A DNA stretch of 64,000 bases from an uncultured Bacteroidales bacterium (GCA_934695325.1 CAKUVD010000001.1:310001-374000); one strand, 5' to 3'. Positions 46,917-56,145 are shown, numbered from the stretch's first letter. Notes: generated from the sequence alone by a model not told the origin. Program-made: numbers and translations.

Positions 46917-47801
46917 ATTTCCGGAAGAATTTTTACGGATATATGCCAGGACATTCTCGGCATAGGTCCGTGTTATGGATATCGGCGGTATGCGGTCATT
47001 GTCAAGATCCAGTTCATAGCCGTCCCTTTCCTTCCGGACCACTTTCACTCGTCCCATATTCACAATATACTTGCGGTGGCACCTAATCAGGCTACTGCCG
47101 CGGAAACTTTCCTCCACAGTCTTCAGGCGACAGCGCAGCATATATTTCTGCAGGTCGCCCTTGCTGTCCGTATACCATACTATTATATAGTTGTCATCCG
47201 ACTCCACATAATAGAGACTGGAAAGGCGCAATGATAGTTTAAGGACTCCGCTGCTGTCGAACAATGTTATCTTCTGTTCGTCCTTAGGCAGGATAGGCTC
47301 GTCGGAAACGACATTTGCATAGTTCATCAGCCGGATCGTATTATTCTTGTCTATGATGGCAAAATACATTCCGGCGATGATATAGGGTATCACCAGAGAA
47401 ACGAAGCAATACAGGAAGGCATTGAGGAAGATGTGCGTGAATGACGTCTCCTCTAGACGGATTATTCCAAGTTTGTCTCCCTTTATGGAGAAGATAGTGT
47501 AGAGAAGGCATATGACCACGACTTCCGCAAGGTTCCAAAGCACATATTGGAGATAGTCCATATCCTCCATCCTCGTGGCATACATCAGGCGCTTGCTGAA
47601 TATTATGACGAAAAGACCTATGATGAAGAAGGCCGCCGTGAACAGGAACGCCTCCGAAGCGCCTATGGCGAACCATACGTTATGCGAGAACGGGATGCTC
47701 ACCAGCATAAACACCAGGGAGAAGAAAGCGGTGAACGTGACAGTGGCTATCAGCTGATATTTCTGTCGGAAGTAGCTCGGCAACTTATATTTTTCTGACA
47801 T
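46806..47801 (-). CDS. Membrane-bound LytTR-family DNA-binding regulator
   Basis: About 331 residues from ATG 47801 (MSEKYKLPSYF). Four membrane segments (in the first 160 residues) are followed by a linker and a LytTR DNA-binding domain (about residues 195-290: YYVESDDNYIIVWYTD, LIRCHRKYIVNM, the final ISITRTYAENV). There is no receiver domain, so it senses through its membrane part. The C-terminal 37 codons are Ser/Gly-rich and overlap the DUF4293 gene antisense. An in-frame ATG at 47855 adds 18 residues. Targets are unknown. Confidence 0.88.
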   Translation of the reverse strand: MSEKYKLPSYFRQKYQLIATVTFTAFFSLVFMLVSIPFSHNVWFAIGASEAFLFTAAFFIIGLFVIIFSKRLMYATRMEDMDYLQYVLWNLAEVVVICLLYTIFSIKGDKLGIIRLEETSFTHIFLNAFLYCFVSLVIPYIIAGMYFAIIDKNNTIRLMNYANVVSDEPILPKDEQKITLFDSSGVLKLSLRLSSLYYVESDDNYIIVWYTDSKGDLQKYMLRCRLKTVEESFRGSSLIRCHRKYIVNMGRVKVVRKERDGYELDLDNDRIPPISITRTYAENVLAYIRKNSSGNSGSSFPVLSVPSEPVGALDEKLVGKNSSGGKSVKDD

Positions 47802-47823
47802 AGTTCTAAACAGTTTCTTAAAG

Positions 47824-47831
47824 CAAATATA
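47824..47831 (-). promoter_or_regulatory. -7 element for the LytTR gene
   Basis: On the minus strand TATATTTG matches TAnnTTTG, 23 bp before the ATG at 47801, which supports that start over the one at 47855. Confidence 0.55.
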
Positions 47832-47878
47832 AGAATTAAACCTCAATTTCACCACTTATCCGGGCAACTCGCCAAAAG

Positions 47879-47920
47879 ATGCGGAAAAGGAGCCGCAGTT
47901 CGCCACATTCTTTTCCGCAT
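47879..47920. promoter_or_regulatory. 11-bp inverted repeat overlapping the fabH promoter
   Basis: ATGCGGAAAAG (47879-47889) and CTTTTCCGCAT (47910-47920) are perfect complements 20 bp apart. The right arm contains the -33 element of fabH, so a protein bound here could block or recruit RNA polymerase. Confidence 0.45.
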
Positions 47921-47943
47921 TGGGGAATTTAGGGATATCTTTG
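47912..47943 (+). promoter_or_regulatory. Promoter of fabH
   Basis: TTTC (47912-47915), 20 bp, TATCTTTG (47936-47943). Leader to the ATG about 68 nt. Confidence 0.6.
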
Positions 47944-48017
47944 CTTCGCAAAGGAACGGAGATTTCCGCTCCATGTCGCGCAAGAATCTGTTTTGAACCG
48001 AAAAAAATAATTTTCTT

Positions 48018-48965
48018 ATGAGACTTATCGGGACCGGAAGCGCCCTTCCGGAAAAAGTCGTGACGAACGCGATGCTTTCTGAATTCCTGGACACCAGCGA
48101 CGAGTGGATCGTCCCGAGGACAGGAATACGGAGCAGACACGTGATCAGCCACGAGAATATTGAGGATCTCGGAGCCAGGGCGGCGATGAACGCTCTGGAG
48201 ATGTCCGGGCTGAAGCCTGAAGAGATCGACTACTTCATCTGTTCGAATGTGGTCAATGAATATATGACACCGGGGCTGAGCTGCGTGATAGCTGAAAAAA
48301 TCGGACTGAAGTGTCCGTGCATTGACATAAACTGCGCCTGCCCAGGGTTCATTTATGCGATGGATATCGCCGAATGCCATTTCATCGCCGGCAAGGTAAA
48401 GAACGTTCTCATCGTATGCTCCGAAGAGCCGACGAGAATGACGGACTGGAGCGACCGCGCGACCTGTGTCCTGTTCGGTGACGGTGCAGGAGCGGCCGTG
48501 TTCACGCAGGGAGACAATCTGAAGGGCATCCGCCTGCACGCTCAGCCCGCATCGGACAAGATATGGCAGAAGCGCAAGCTTCTTCCGACACCGTATGTGG
48601 ACAAAGAAGAGATAGAGGTTCCTCTCCAGATGAAAGGCAAGGAGGTTTTCAAGTTCGCCGTCAATGCTTCTACGACTGAGGTGGAGGCCTTGCTGAATGA
48701 GCTCGGGATGAGCAAGGAACAGGTCAATTTCTATATGGTCCACCAGGCGAACCTGCGCATAATCGACGCCATAAAGAAATACCTCGGAGAACCTGACGAG
48801 AAGTTCCCTGTGAACATCACCGACCACGGAAATTCGTCATCGGCTTCCTGCACGATACTCTTGGACGAGTGCAATCGCAAGGGAATGTTCAAAAAGGGAG
48901 ATATTCTAGTCTTCAGTGCGTTTGGTGCAGGGTTGCTGTCAGGTGCGGCTGTACTGGAATGGTAA
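48018..48965 (+). CDS. fabH: 3-oxoacyl-ACP synthase III
   Basis: The 315-residue protein has the FabH triad: Cys108 in NCACPGF, His in VHQANLRI, and Asn in DHGNSSSAS. It starts fatty-acid synthesis by condensing acyl-CoA with malonyl-ACP in the cytoplasm. The Pro after the catalytic Cys (usually Ser) and the branched or straight starter preference cannot be interpreted from sequence. It is the first gene in a run with fabK, fabF and fabZ, all on the plus strand, each within some 100 bp. Confidence 0.94.
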   Translation: MRLIGTGSALPEKVVTNAMLSEFLDTSDEWIVPRTGIRSRHVISHENIEDLGARAAMNALEMSGLKPEEIDYFICSNVVNEYMTPGLSCVIAEKIGLKCPCIDINCACPGFIYAMDIAECHFIAGKVKNVLIVCSEEPTRMTDWSDRATCVLFGDGAGAAVFTQGDNLKGIRLHAQPASDKIWQKRKLLPTPYVDKEEIEVPLQMKGKEVFKFAVNASTTEVEALLNELGMSKEQVNFYMVHQANLRIIDAIKKYLGEPDEKFPVNITDHGNSSSASCTILLDECNRKGMFKKGDILVFSAFGAGLLSGAAVLEW

Positions 48966-48972
48966 AAATTAT

Positions 48973-48980
48973 TATATTTG
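48973..48980 (+). promoter_or_regulatory. -7 element for fabK
   Basis: TATATTTG matches TAnnTTTG, directly after the fabH stop and 29 bp before the fabK ATG, so fabK can be expressed apart from fabH. Confidence 0.5.
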
Positions 48981-49009
48981 CAGATTGAAACATATTATAT
49001 TGACTCGAT

Positions 49010-49954
49010 ATGATTAAAAGTCCTATTTGCGATATTCTTGGAATAAAGTATCCTTTGTTCCAGGGAGGTATGGCCTGGATTGCAGACGCCAACCTCGCCG
49101 CAGCCGTATCAAATGCCGGCGGCCTCGGCCTCATCTCTTCCATAAACTTCGGAACCGAAGCCGTGAGAGCAGAAATCAGGAAATGCCGCGAACTTACAGA
49201 CAAGCCTTTCGGAGTGAACATTATGCTCGCGGCGCCTAACGCCGCAGAGGTGGCCGATATGGTCATCGAGGAGGGCGTGAAGATCCTTACGACAGGTGCA
49301 GGCTCCCCTGCCGCATATATGGAGAAATGGAAGGCCGCCGGGATAAAGGTGATTCCTGTAGTCGCATCCGTAGCATACGCATTGAAAATGCAGGAACTCG
49401 GAGCCACCGCAGTCGTGGCCGAGGGCGCTGAATCAGGCGGACACGTCGGCGACAATCATACAATGGCACTGGTACCTCAGATCATTGACGCACTCGACAT
49501 TCCAGTAATGGCGGCAGGCGGAATCTTCGACGGAAGAGGAGCAGCCGCCGCGTTTATGCTCGGAGCGGTCGGAGTTCAGGTAGGGACAAGGTTCCTCATC
49601 GCAGACGAGTGCCTTATCCACGAGAACTACAAGGAGAAGCTCCTCAAGGCGTCAGACGTGAGCACTATGGTCACAGGAAAATCGCTGGGGGATGCCGTAC
49701 GCTGCCTGAAGACACCGTTCTCCAAGAAGTTCTTCAAGATGGAATACGACCCGTCAGTGCCTAAGGAGGAAGTCATCGAATTCGGGAAAGGCGCTATGCG
49801 CAAGGCCGTGTTCGACGGAGACAATATGGGAAGCTTCCTCGCCGGTGAGGTCGCGGGAATGATCCACAAGAAAGAAAGCGCGAAAGATATCGTGGAAGAC
49901 ATTATGGGCGGGGCTGAGAAGCTGCTCAAGAACGCGCCTTCACTTATAATATAA
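49010..49954 (+). CDS. fabK: Enoyl-ACP reductase II (FabK-type flavoprotein)
   Basis: The 314-residue protein is an FMN-dependent TIM barrel of the 2-nitropropane-dioxygenase/FabK group: YPLFQGGMAWIAD at the start, GVNIMLAAP, AEGAESGGHVGD with the His used by FabK, AAGGIFDGRG and VQVGTRFL for FMN phosphate. In the middle of a fab gene run the reductase role is more likely than nitronate monooxygenase. It performs the final reduction of each elongation cycle and makes the cell insensitive to FabI inhibitors such as triclosan in general. Confidence 0.92.
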   Translation: MIKSPICDILGIKYPLFQGGMAWIADANLAAAVSNAGGLGLISSINFGTEAVRAEIRKCRELTDKPFGVNIMLAAPNAAEVADMVIEEGVKILTTGAGSPAAYMEKWKAAGIKVIPVVASVAYALKMQELGATAVVAEGAESGGHVGDNHTMALVPQIIDALDIPVMAAGGIFDGRGAAAAFMLGAVGVQVGTRFLIADECLIHENYKEKLLKASDVSTMVTGKSLGDAVRCLKTPFSKKFFKMEYDPSVPKEEVIEFGKGAMRKAVFDGDNMGSFLAGEVAGMIHKKESAKDIVEDIMGGAEKLLKNAPSLII

Positions 49955-50037
49955 TAAGACGTGCGGTGGCCAGGCACCATTTTTAACCGATGCAAGAGCC
50001 CGGAATGCTTGCTTTAGAAGAAAACAGAAAAAACATA

Positions 50038-51297
50038 ATGGCAAAAAGAGTTGTAGTGACAGGTATGGGAGTCATCTCCCCTGTCGGAAATGGTGTCCAG
50101 ACATTCTGGAACAGCCTCATCAACGGAGTCTGCGGTATCGACTATATCCAGAATTTCCCTACGGAGAACCTTCCGGTAAAGATCGCCGGAAAGATCAAGG
50201 ACTTCCATCCGGAAGAATACGGTATGGACAAGCCTTTCATCAGAAAGCAGGATCTTTTCACACAGTACGGTGTGGCTGCGGCATACGAGGCTATGCAGCA
50301 GGCAGGCCTCAAGAGCGAGGGTGAAGGTCAGAACATCGACCCTTTCAGGCTGGGCGTCTATGTAGGCTCGGGAATCGGCGGATTTGAAATCCAGTACCGT
50401 GAGACGGCCAAGATGATCGAGGATCCGTCAGGCCAGTGGGTTTCGCCTCTCTTCATCCCGACAATGATTTCCAATATCGCTGCCGGACATATCGCCACGA
50501 AGCATCACGCACAGGGTCCTTGCATTGATGTGGTAACGGCTTGCGCCACTTCCACAAACAACATCGGAGAGGCTTTCCGCGCCATCCGTCACGGTTATGC
50601 AGACGCCATCATCGCCGGCGGGTGTGAGAATGCGACCATTCCTCTCGGAATCGCCGGATTCGCCAATGCCAAGGCTCTTTCACGTGCGGAGGACCCTAAA
50701 TACGCATCTCTTCCGTTCAACGGCAACCGTGCAGGTTTCGTGATGGGCGACGGCGCCGGAATCCTCATCCTCGAGGAACTGGAGCACGCAAAGGCCCGCG
50801 GAGCCAAGATCTACGCTGAGATGGTCGGCTACGGCAATACCTGCGACGCATACCACCCGACAGCACCGAGACCTGATGGAACCACACAGGCGAAGTGTAT
50901 CGAGCTGGCGCTCGAAGAGGCCGGATTCGACAAGGAGAAGGACAATATGTATATCAATGCCCACGGCACTGGCACCAAGCTCAATGACGTGGCGGAGACA
51001 AAGGCGTACAAAGCTGCGCTTGGAGACTACGCATACAAGGCGCACATCAGTTCAATCAAGTCAATGACAGGACATATGTTCGGAGCTGCCGGTGCGGCCG
51101 AGGCCATCACGACAATCCTCGCCCTCATAAACGGCATTGTCCCTCCGACAATCAACCTTGATACACCTGATCCTGAGTGCGACCTCGACTACACTCCTAA
51201 CACTGCTGTCAAGACAGACCTCACAATCGGCATTTCCGATTCATTCGGATTCGGCGGCCACGATGCTTGTGTGGCATTCCGCAGATACGAGGATTAA
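50038..51297 (+). CDS. fabF: 3-oxoacyl-ACP synthase II
   Basis: The 419-residue protein starts MAKRVVVTGMGVISPVG and has the KAS triad Cys (VVTACATST), His (NAHGTGT) and His (MTGHMFGAAGA). It elongates acyl-ACP by two carbons. I chose ATG 50038, as the extension from 49990 precedes the conserved start. In many genomes acpP lies just before fabF; here it does not, and fabK takes that place. Confidence 0.95.
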   Translation: MAKRVVVTGMGVISPVGNGVQTFWNSLINGVCGIDYIQNFPTENLPVKIAGKIKDFHPEEYGMDKPFIRKQDLFTQYGVAAAYEAMQQAGLKSEGEGQNIDPFRLGVYVGSGIGGFEIQYRETAKMIEDPSGQWVSPLFIPTMISNIAAGHIATKHHAQGPCIDVVTACATSTNNIGEAFRAIRHGYADAIIAGGCENATIPLGIAGFANAKALSRAEDPKYASLPFNGNRAGFVMGDGAGILILEELEHAKARGAKIYAEMVGYGNTCDAYHPTAPRPDGTTQAKCIELALEEAGFDKEKDNMYINAHGTGTKLNDVAETKAYKAALGDYAYKAHISSIKSMTGHMFGAAGAAEAITTILALINGIVPPTINLDTPDPECDLDYTPNTAVKTDLTIGISDSFGFGGHDACVAFRRYED

Positions 51298-51331
51298 GCA
51301 GTTTCAAAAGACGTACTAAAACCTAAGCATA

Positions 51332-51751
51332 ATGAACAAAGAAGAAATCAAGCAGTTCCTGCCACACAGAGAGCCTATGCTCTTGGTGGACGAAGCTGAA
51401 ATAGACGAGAATGGTGTAGCGCATTGCAAATATACCATCAAGGAAGATGAGTTCTTCACTAGAGGGCACTTCCCAGGCAACCCGATCGTCCCTGGAGTGA
51501 TCCAGTGCGAGATAATGGCGCAGAGCTGCGCAGTTCTCGTAAAGGATGACATCCCTGGTCACCTGACTCTCTATGCAGGGCTCGACAAGGTTCGCTTCAA
51601 GAATCCGGTGAAACCGGGAGATGTATGCGAGATCACTGCAACGCTGAAAGAGAAGAGAGGATCTCTCTACTTCTGTTCAGCGAAGCTTGAAGTAGACGGC
51701 AAGCTCTGCTGCAAGGGCGACCTGACTTTCGCATTGATACCTAAGGAATAG
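51332..51751 (+). CDS. fabZ: 3-hydroxyacyl-ACP dehydratase
   Basis: The 139-residue hot-dog-fold protein has the catalytic His in GHFPGNPIVPGV and the Glu in CEIMAQ. It dehydrates 3-hydroxyacyl-ACP. The length is that of stand-alone FabZ rather than the LpxC-FabZ fusion that many Bacteroidota carry, so a second fusion copy may be present elsewhere. It ends the fab run, 13 bp before a bidirectional terminator. Confidence 0.93.
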   Translation: MNKEEIKQFLPHREPMLLVDEAEIDENGVAHCKYTIKEDEFFTRGHFPGNPIVPGVIQCEIMAQSCAVLVKDDIPGHLTLYAGLDKVRFKNPVKPGDVCEITATLKEKRGSLYFCSAKLEVDGKLCCKGDLTFALIPKE

Positions 51752-51764
51752 CGGGAAATCTAAT

Positions 51765-51802
51765 AAAAAACAGTGAGGCCGGAAGGGTCTCACTGTTTTT
51801 TT
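51765..51802. terminator. Bidirectional terminator between fabZ and queF
   Basis: AAAAAACAGTGAG (51765-51777) pairs with CTCACTGTTTTTT (51789-51801), loop about 11 nt, with T-runs on both strands. Confidence 0.88.
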
Positions 51803-51804
51803 AT

Positions 51805-52284
51805 TTACTCGTGCGTAGCGAAACGCTGCTCGGCAAGTTTCTCGAACTTCGTGCCAGGACGGCCATAGTTCGCATACGGATATATAGATATACCGCCACG
51901 AGGCGTAAATAGCCCTGTAACCTCAATATACTTAGGATCCATAAGCTTTATAAGGTCCTTCATAATTTTGTTCACGCAATCCTCGTGAAAGTCCCCGTGA
52001 TTTCTGAAACTGAACAGATAAAGTTTCAGACTCTTGCTCTCGACCATCCTTACGTCCGGGATATAGCTTATACGTATCTCGGCGAAGTCAGGCTGGCCGG
52101 TGATAGGACAAAGGCTGGTGAACTCAGGGCAATTGAACCGTACCCAGTAGTCGTTCTCCTGATGCTTGTTTATGAACGTCTCCAGAACCTCCGGAGCATA
52201 GTCCATCTTGTATTCGGTCTTGTGACCCAGGGAATGCAGTCCCTCCTGTTCTCTTTCTTTATTCATTATAAAATCAGATGTCAT
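51805..52284 (-). CDS. queF: 7-cyano-7-deazaguanine (preQ0) reductase
   Basis: The 159-residue protein has the QueF signature [12 protein letters not shown] with the catalytic Cys, [19 protein letters not shown] with the NADPH/His-Glu region, and [16 protein letters not shown]. It is of the short, single-domain QueF type. It reduces preQ0 to preQ1 in queuosine tRNA modification. An alternative Met at 52266 would shorten it by six residues. The queuosine-precursor permease gene is just upstream on the same strand. Confidence 0.94.
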   Translation of the reverse strand: MTSDFIMNKEREQEGLHSLGHKTEYKMDYAPEVLETFINKHQENDYWVRFNCPEFTSLCPITGQPDFAEIRISYIPDVRMVESKSLKLYLFSFRNHGDFHEDCVNKIMKDLIKLMDPKYIEVTGLFTPRGGISIYPYANYGRPGTKFEKLAEQRFATHE

Positions 52285-52376
52285 CGCCGACCATCAACCT
52301 GACGCAGTCCCCGAATGCCATCAACCGCGACATCCGGAACGCATAAGTCATTGACAATCAACGATAGGATATTACT

Positions 52377-53054
52377 CTATATGTCAGATACCCTGAACGG
52401 GTTATATGAGATGTTCTCATCGAACGTATCGACGCCTTCATAGCGCTTGAGTGCCTTGACCACCTGAATTGTCACAGGCAGGATCACGATTTCATAGCAT
52501 ACCTTGAATGTGACCTGAGCCACGAGCATCATAGCCAATGACTTGATGTCGGCGCCCCAAAAGACGATCGGCATAAAAATCAATGAATCGAGGAGCTCTC
52601 CCGCTATGGATGAAAGGATGGCGCGGCCTGAGAAGCCTCTCCCCTTAGTGGCGACTTTCATCTTGCTCATCACGTAGGCATTCATCGTGGAGCCGGCAAG
52701 GAAGGCCAGCAATGAAGCGAAAGCCACACGTGGAGCCATACTGAAGACATAGTTGAAATGCTCGGCGCCGTCCCAGAATGATGCCGCGGGGAGCCAGGAC
52801 ACGACCTGCCCCATTATGGCCACGAAGAAGTTCATAGCAAAAGCCGTCCAGATGACAAGCCTGGCCTTGCGGTATCCCCAGACCTCAGCGAAACAGTCAT
52901 TGAGGATGTAAGAAATCGGGAAGATGATCACTGCACCCGGAAGGGTGATGCTTCCCATCGCGAATACTTTCGTCGCGAAAAGGTTGGATGCTATCAGGCA
53001 GACTATGAACAGAACTGCCATCAGCAAGAACATTACTGATACTTTTTTATTCAT
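52377..53054 (-). CDS. Queuosine precursor transporter (YhhQ/VUT family)
   Basis: From ATG 53054 (MNKKVSVMFLLM) the product is about 225 residues with six membrane segments and the family motifs ASNLFATKVF, FPISYILNDCFAEVWGYRKAR and GELLDSLIFMPIVFWG. YhhQ proteins import preQ0/preQ1. I rejected the longer frame from 53126, which would include a strong hairpin. The gene next to queF fits a salvage route for queuosine. A candidate preQ1-type RNA element is directly upstream. Confidence 0.92.
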   Translation of the reverse strand: MNKKVSVMFLLMAVLFIVCLIASNLFATKVFAMGSITLPGAVIIFPISYILNDCFAEVWGYRKARLVIWTAFAMNFFVAIMGQVVSWLPAASFWDGAEHFNYVFSMAPRVAFASLLAFLAGSTMNAYVMSKMKVATKGRGFSGRAILSSIAGELLDSLIFMPIVFWGADIKSLAMMLVAQVTFKVCYEIVILPVTIQVVKALKRYEGVDTFDENISYNPFRVSDI

Positions 53055-53057
53055 TTT

Positions 53058-53090
53058 CTTGTTTTTTAAGTGGTTTCCTGGAATACACTC
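53058..53090 (-). promoter_or_regulatory. Candidate preQ1-I-like riboswitch before the queuosine permease gene
   Basis: Read leftward, GAGTG and CACTT can form a five-pair stem around a 13-nt loop, followed at once by AAAAAACAAG and the ATG four bases later. The stem, TTCC-type loop and A-rich tail recall preQ1-I aptamers, but the loop does not match the consensus well. Supported mainly by the genes it precedes. Confidence 0.3.
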
Positions 53091-53097
53091 GGCGAAG

Positions 53098-53123
53098 CCG
53101 ACCTTTGCTTTTCCAAAGGCCGG
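53098..53123 (-). terminator. Stem-loop between prfA and the permease gene
   Basis: CCGACCTTTG and CAAAGGCCGG form a ten-pair stem with one wobble and a 6-nt loop. It follows the prfA stop. No T-run follows on the minus strand, so it may be a processing or attenuation hairpin rather than a full terminator. Confidence 0.55.
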
Positions 53124-53138
53124 CAAGCCATAGAATTT

Positions 53139-54239
53139 TTAAGCCTCGTCCTCGCCGGCGGCCTTGAGACGCTCAGCGTTCTCGGCTATCTGGAGCTGAT
53201 CGATGCACTCCTGGATGTCACCGTCCATAAAGGCAGGGAGATTATACATAGACCAGTTTATGCGATGGTCAGTCACGCGGGACTGAGGATAGTTATATGT
53301 ACGGATCTTCGCCGAGCGGTCTCCGGTGGACACCATTGTCTTACGCTTGGCGGCAATGCCGTCGAGATACTTCTGATGCTCCATATTGTACAGACGAGTA
53401 CGGAGTTCCTCCAATGCCCTGTCGAAGTTCTTCAGCTGTGAACGCTCCTCCTGGCACTGAACTACAATACCGGAAGGAATATGGGTAAGACGCACCGCGG
53501 AATAAGTGGTGTTCACACCCTGTCCGCCAGGACCGGAAGAGCAGAAGGTATCCTTACGGATATCATTCATATCCAAGTCAATGTCGAACTCGTCGGCCTC
53601 CGGGAACACAGCCACTGATGCTGCTGAAGTCTGGATACGGCCCTGAGTCTCGGTCTGAGGCACACGCTGTACACGATGCACACCTGACTCATATTTCATC
53701 GTGCCGTACACACCGTCGGCGCAAGAGAGCTTGAAGACAATCTGCTTGAATCCGCCGGATGTGCCGGGAGCCTGGTCGGTAACCTCCAGTTTCCAGCCCT
53801 TGCGCTCGGCAAACTTGGAATACATACGAAAAAGGTCACCGGCGAAAATGGCAGCCTCGTCACCGCCTGTGCCGCCGCGTATCTCGACCATAGCGTTCTT
53901 GCCGTCATCAGGGTCGGAAGGGATGAGAAGCAGCTTTATGTTCTGCTCCATATCAGGAAGCTTAGGCTCTATCTCGGAAATCTCCTCTCGGGCCATCTCC
54001 TTGAGATCCTCATCTTTCTCATTGGCCATAATGTCCTTTGCGGAAGCAAGCTCCTCCACCATCTTCTTATATTCAAGGCCGGCCTTGATGATAGGCTCCA
54101 GTTCCTTGTAGTCCTTGTTCAGCTGCACGTATTTCTTCATATCCGACATCACTGCCGGGTCAGAAAGCTGGTTCTGCAGCGATGCGAATTTGTCCTGAAG
54201 GCTCAGGACTTTTTCGAGCAATGAATTTTTTTCTGCCAT
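53139..54239 (-). CDS. prfA: Peptide chain release factor 1
   Basis: The 366-residue protein has the peptidyl-tRNA hydrolysis motif GGQ in [18 protein letters not shown] and the stop-codon recognition region around [20 protein letters not shown]. It terminates translation at UAA and UAG. I see no frameshift site (a feature of prfB), and the sequence is of RF1 type. The permease and queF genes follow on the same strand. Confidence 0.95.
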   Translation of the reverse strand: MAEKNSLLEKVLSLQDKFASLQNQLSDPAVMSDMKKYVQLNKDYKELEPIIKAGLEYKKMVEELASAKDIMANEKDEDLKEMAREEISEIEPKLPDMEQNIKLLLIPSDPDDGKNAMVEIRGGTGGDEAAIFAGDLFRMYSKFAERKGWKLEVTDQAPGTSGGFKQIVFKLSCADGVYGTMKYESGVHRVQRVPQTETQGRIQTSAASVAVFPEADEFDIDLDMNDIRKDTFCSSGPGGQGVNTTYSAVRLTHIPSGIVVQCQEERSQLKNFDRALEELRTRLYNMEHQKYLDGIAAKRKTMVSTGDRSAKIRTYNYPQSRVTDHRINWSMYNLPAFMDGDIQECIDQLQIAENAERLKAAGEDEA

Positions 54240-54295
54240 ATATTATATTTCTTTTTTCTCACAAATAAACCTGTAAACATCAGCATTGGCCTGAT

Positions 54296-55414
54296 TTACA
54301 AGGACTTCACATAACAGCGGCGGCGCATATACAGTTCGTGCTCATACTTGCCCCATACATTGACCGCACTGTTAGTCTCGATCTGAGGGTTCGATATCGC
54401 ATACACAGTCCTGGCCTTCTTGTATTTCGCGGCCATCGAGCAGTGGAAGATCGCGCTCACGCCCTTGTTCTGCCACTGAGGCACGGCACCGTTAAGCATC
54501 AGGTCCACCACCTCATAATTATGCATCGCCCTCAACAGATGGAACCATCCGAACGGGAAGAGATGTCCCTTTGCTTTCTGGAGAGCCCTCGAGATGCTCG
54601 GGAATGCTATTCCGAACGCCACAAGTTCATTGTTCTCGTCCAGGACAATGCTGCTGACCTTATCAGAAATGAACGGCATAGACACCTTAGCCTCGTGAGC
54701 AATCTCCTTGTCCGTGAACGGTATGAAATTATACACCGCAGAGGCGAAGCTCTCATTGTAAACCTTGAAGAAGTACTTCACCATCTCCTTGTCCTTCTTC
54801 AGTTTGCTGAGAAGCCCCTCGTGGAGGTTATATCTTTCCTTGAGCATTCCGGCGATTCTGGTCATCTTCTCCTGGACTCCCTGCGACGCATCCATCTTGT
54901 ACTGGAGCCAGTCACATTCCTTCTCATATCCGAGAACGGTCACAAGGTCATTGTAATAAGGGAAATTGTACAGACAATTGAACGGAGGGATATTGTCAAA
55001 CCCCTCGACCAGCATTCCCTGCTTGCCCAACGTATTATAATATAAAGGGCCGTGGACTTCCGTCATTCCGTTCTCCCTGGCCCAGGCCTCAGCCTTCCCG
55101 AGGAGAAGTCTCGCGACCTCTATGTCGTCAATGGTGTCGAACCATCCGAAACGGGCGCGTTTCTTTCCGTAGAGTTCATTGTAGCGAGGATTTATCATAG
55201 CGCAGATACGTCCGACTACCCTGTCGCCATCCAGCACCATCCACATCTTATGCTTGCAATAGTCCAATGCAGGATCCTTAGTCAGGCTGAACACCTGATC
55301 CGAATGCAGCGCAGGCACATATTGCTCGCAGCCCTTATACAATTCATCCGGGAACTTTATGAATCTTTTCAGTTCTTTCTTCCCGCTGACCTCAACGATA
55401 GTATATTTCGCCAT
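54296..55414 (-). CDS. GNAT-like acyltransferase domain protein (YghO-like)
   Basis: The 372-residue protein (from ATG 55414, MAKYTIVEVSGKKELKRF) resembles the large two-domain GNAT-like proteins of Bacteroidota. The first half has WMVLDGDRVVGRICAMINPRYNE and GPLYYNTLGKQGMLVEGFDNIPPFNCLYN, the second has VNVWGKYEHELYMRRRCYVK at the end. Function is unknown; acetyl-CoA binding is inferred from the fold only. It is 57 bp upstream of prfA on the same strand and has its own promoter. Confidence 0.8.
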   Translation of the reverse strand: MAKYTIVEVSGKKELKRFIKFPDELYKGCEQYVPALHSDQVFSLTKDPALDYCKHKMWMVLDGDRVVGRICAMINPRYNELYGKKRARFGWFDTIDDIEVARLLLGKAEAWARENGMTEVHGPLYYNTLGKQGMLVEGFDNIPPFNCLYNFPYYNDLVTVLGYEKECDWLQYKMDASQGVQEKMTRIAGMLKERYNLHEGLLSKLKKDKEMVKYFFKVYNESFASAVYNFIPFTDKEIAHEAKVSMPFISDKVSSIVLDENNELVAFGIAFPSISRALQKAKGHLFPFGWFHLLRAMHNYEVVDLMLNGAVPQWQNKGVSAIFHCSMAAKYKKARTVYAISNPQIETNSAVNVWGKYEHELYMRRRCYVKSL

Positions 55415-55456
55415 ATCTCCGGTTTTAGTACGTCGCACCAACTCCAGTGCAGTCTG

Positions 55457-55488
55457 CAAATTTAGCAATTATTTGGAGAATTACGAAA
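55457..55488 (-). promoter_or_regulatory. Promoter of the GNAT-like gene
   Basis: On the minus strand TTTC (55488-55485), 20 bp, TAAATTTG (55464-55457). Good -7, one mismatch at -33, 43 bp before the ATG. Confidence 0.6.
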
Positions 55489-55633
55489 TCCGATGATCCG
55501 ATGCTTACCGGCTCACGATGCTTCAGCGATGCTCCGGAAAGGGGCGAATGTGTCTTAAAAGTAACGAATCTATTTCATCCGAGCACGAAAGGCGCATTTT
55601 TTGTGCCGCAGCGATAAAAAAATTACTAACAAT

Positions 55634-56053
55634 ATGAAGAAAATCATCATTTCTGCCATACTCGTATGTATGGCGGCATTGGCCTTTGCACAGAACGGCG
55701 CAGCAGACAAGATTCTCGGGACTTATATGTCGGAGAACAAGACCGGGAAGGTTCAGATAACCAAGCAGAACGGCAAGTACATAGGGACATTGGTCTGGAC
55801 AAGCATCGAGAATGCCAAAGACGAGAAGAATCCTGACGCTTCGCTGAGGACAAGGACACTGAAGGGTGTCGTCATCCTGAAAGATATGACTTACGTGGAC
55901 GGCGTCTGGAAAAACGGAACCATTTATGACCCTGAGAGCGGGAACACGTATAAGGCCACCATCAAGATAAAACCCGACGGCAGCCTTACTCTCAGAGGAT
56001 ATATAGGAGTCCCTGCACTGGGAAGGAATTCCAGCTGGGCCAGGACGAAATGA
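55634..56053 (+). CDS. DUF2147 exported protein
   Basis: The 139-residue product has a signal peptide (about 1-20, cleavage after AFA) and a small beta-barrel domain with ILGTYMSENKTGKVQITK, LKGVVILKDM, and a C-terminal LTLRGYIGVPALGR(N) that is typical of DUF2147. Length and motif order are normal. Function unknown; homologues are periplasmic. I chose ATG 55634 because the signal peptide begins there; the frame from 55601 adds 11 charged residues. Confidence 0.88.
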   Translation: MKKIIISAILVCMAALAFAQNGAADKILGTYMSENKTGKVQITKQNGKYIGTLVWTSIENAKDEKNPDASLRTRTLKGVVILKDMTYVDGVWKNGTIYDPESGNTYKATIKIKPDGSLTLRGYIGVPALGRNSSWARTK

Positions 56054-56145
56054 CGCCAGGGTATCGTTCCCGATTTTCACCACGACTCTCTTGTTTTTCA
56101 GAGAAAAGTCTTGTTTCTATATTAACATAACTTATGGTTAAGTGT

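Noticed and set aside
47856..48827. 323-codon open frame on the minus strand
   Set aside because: It is antisense to fabH, whose catalytic residues are all present.
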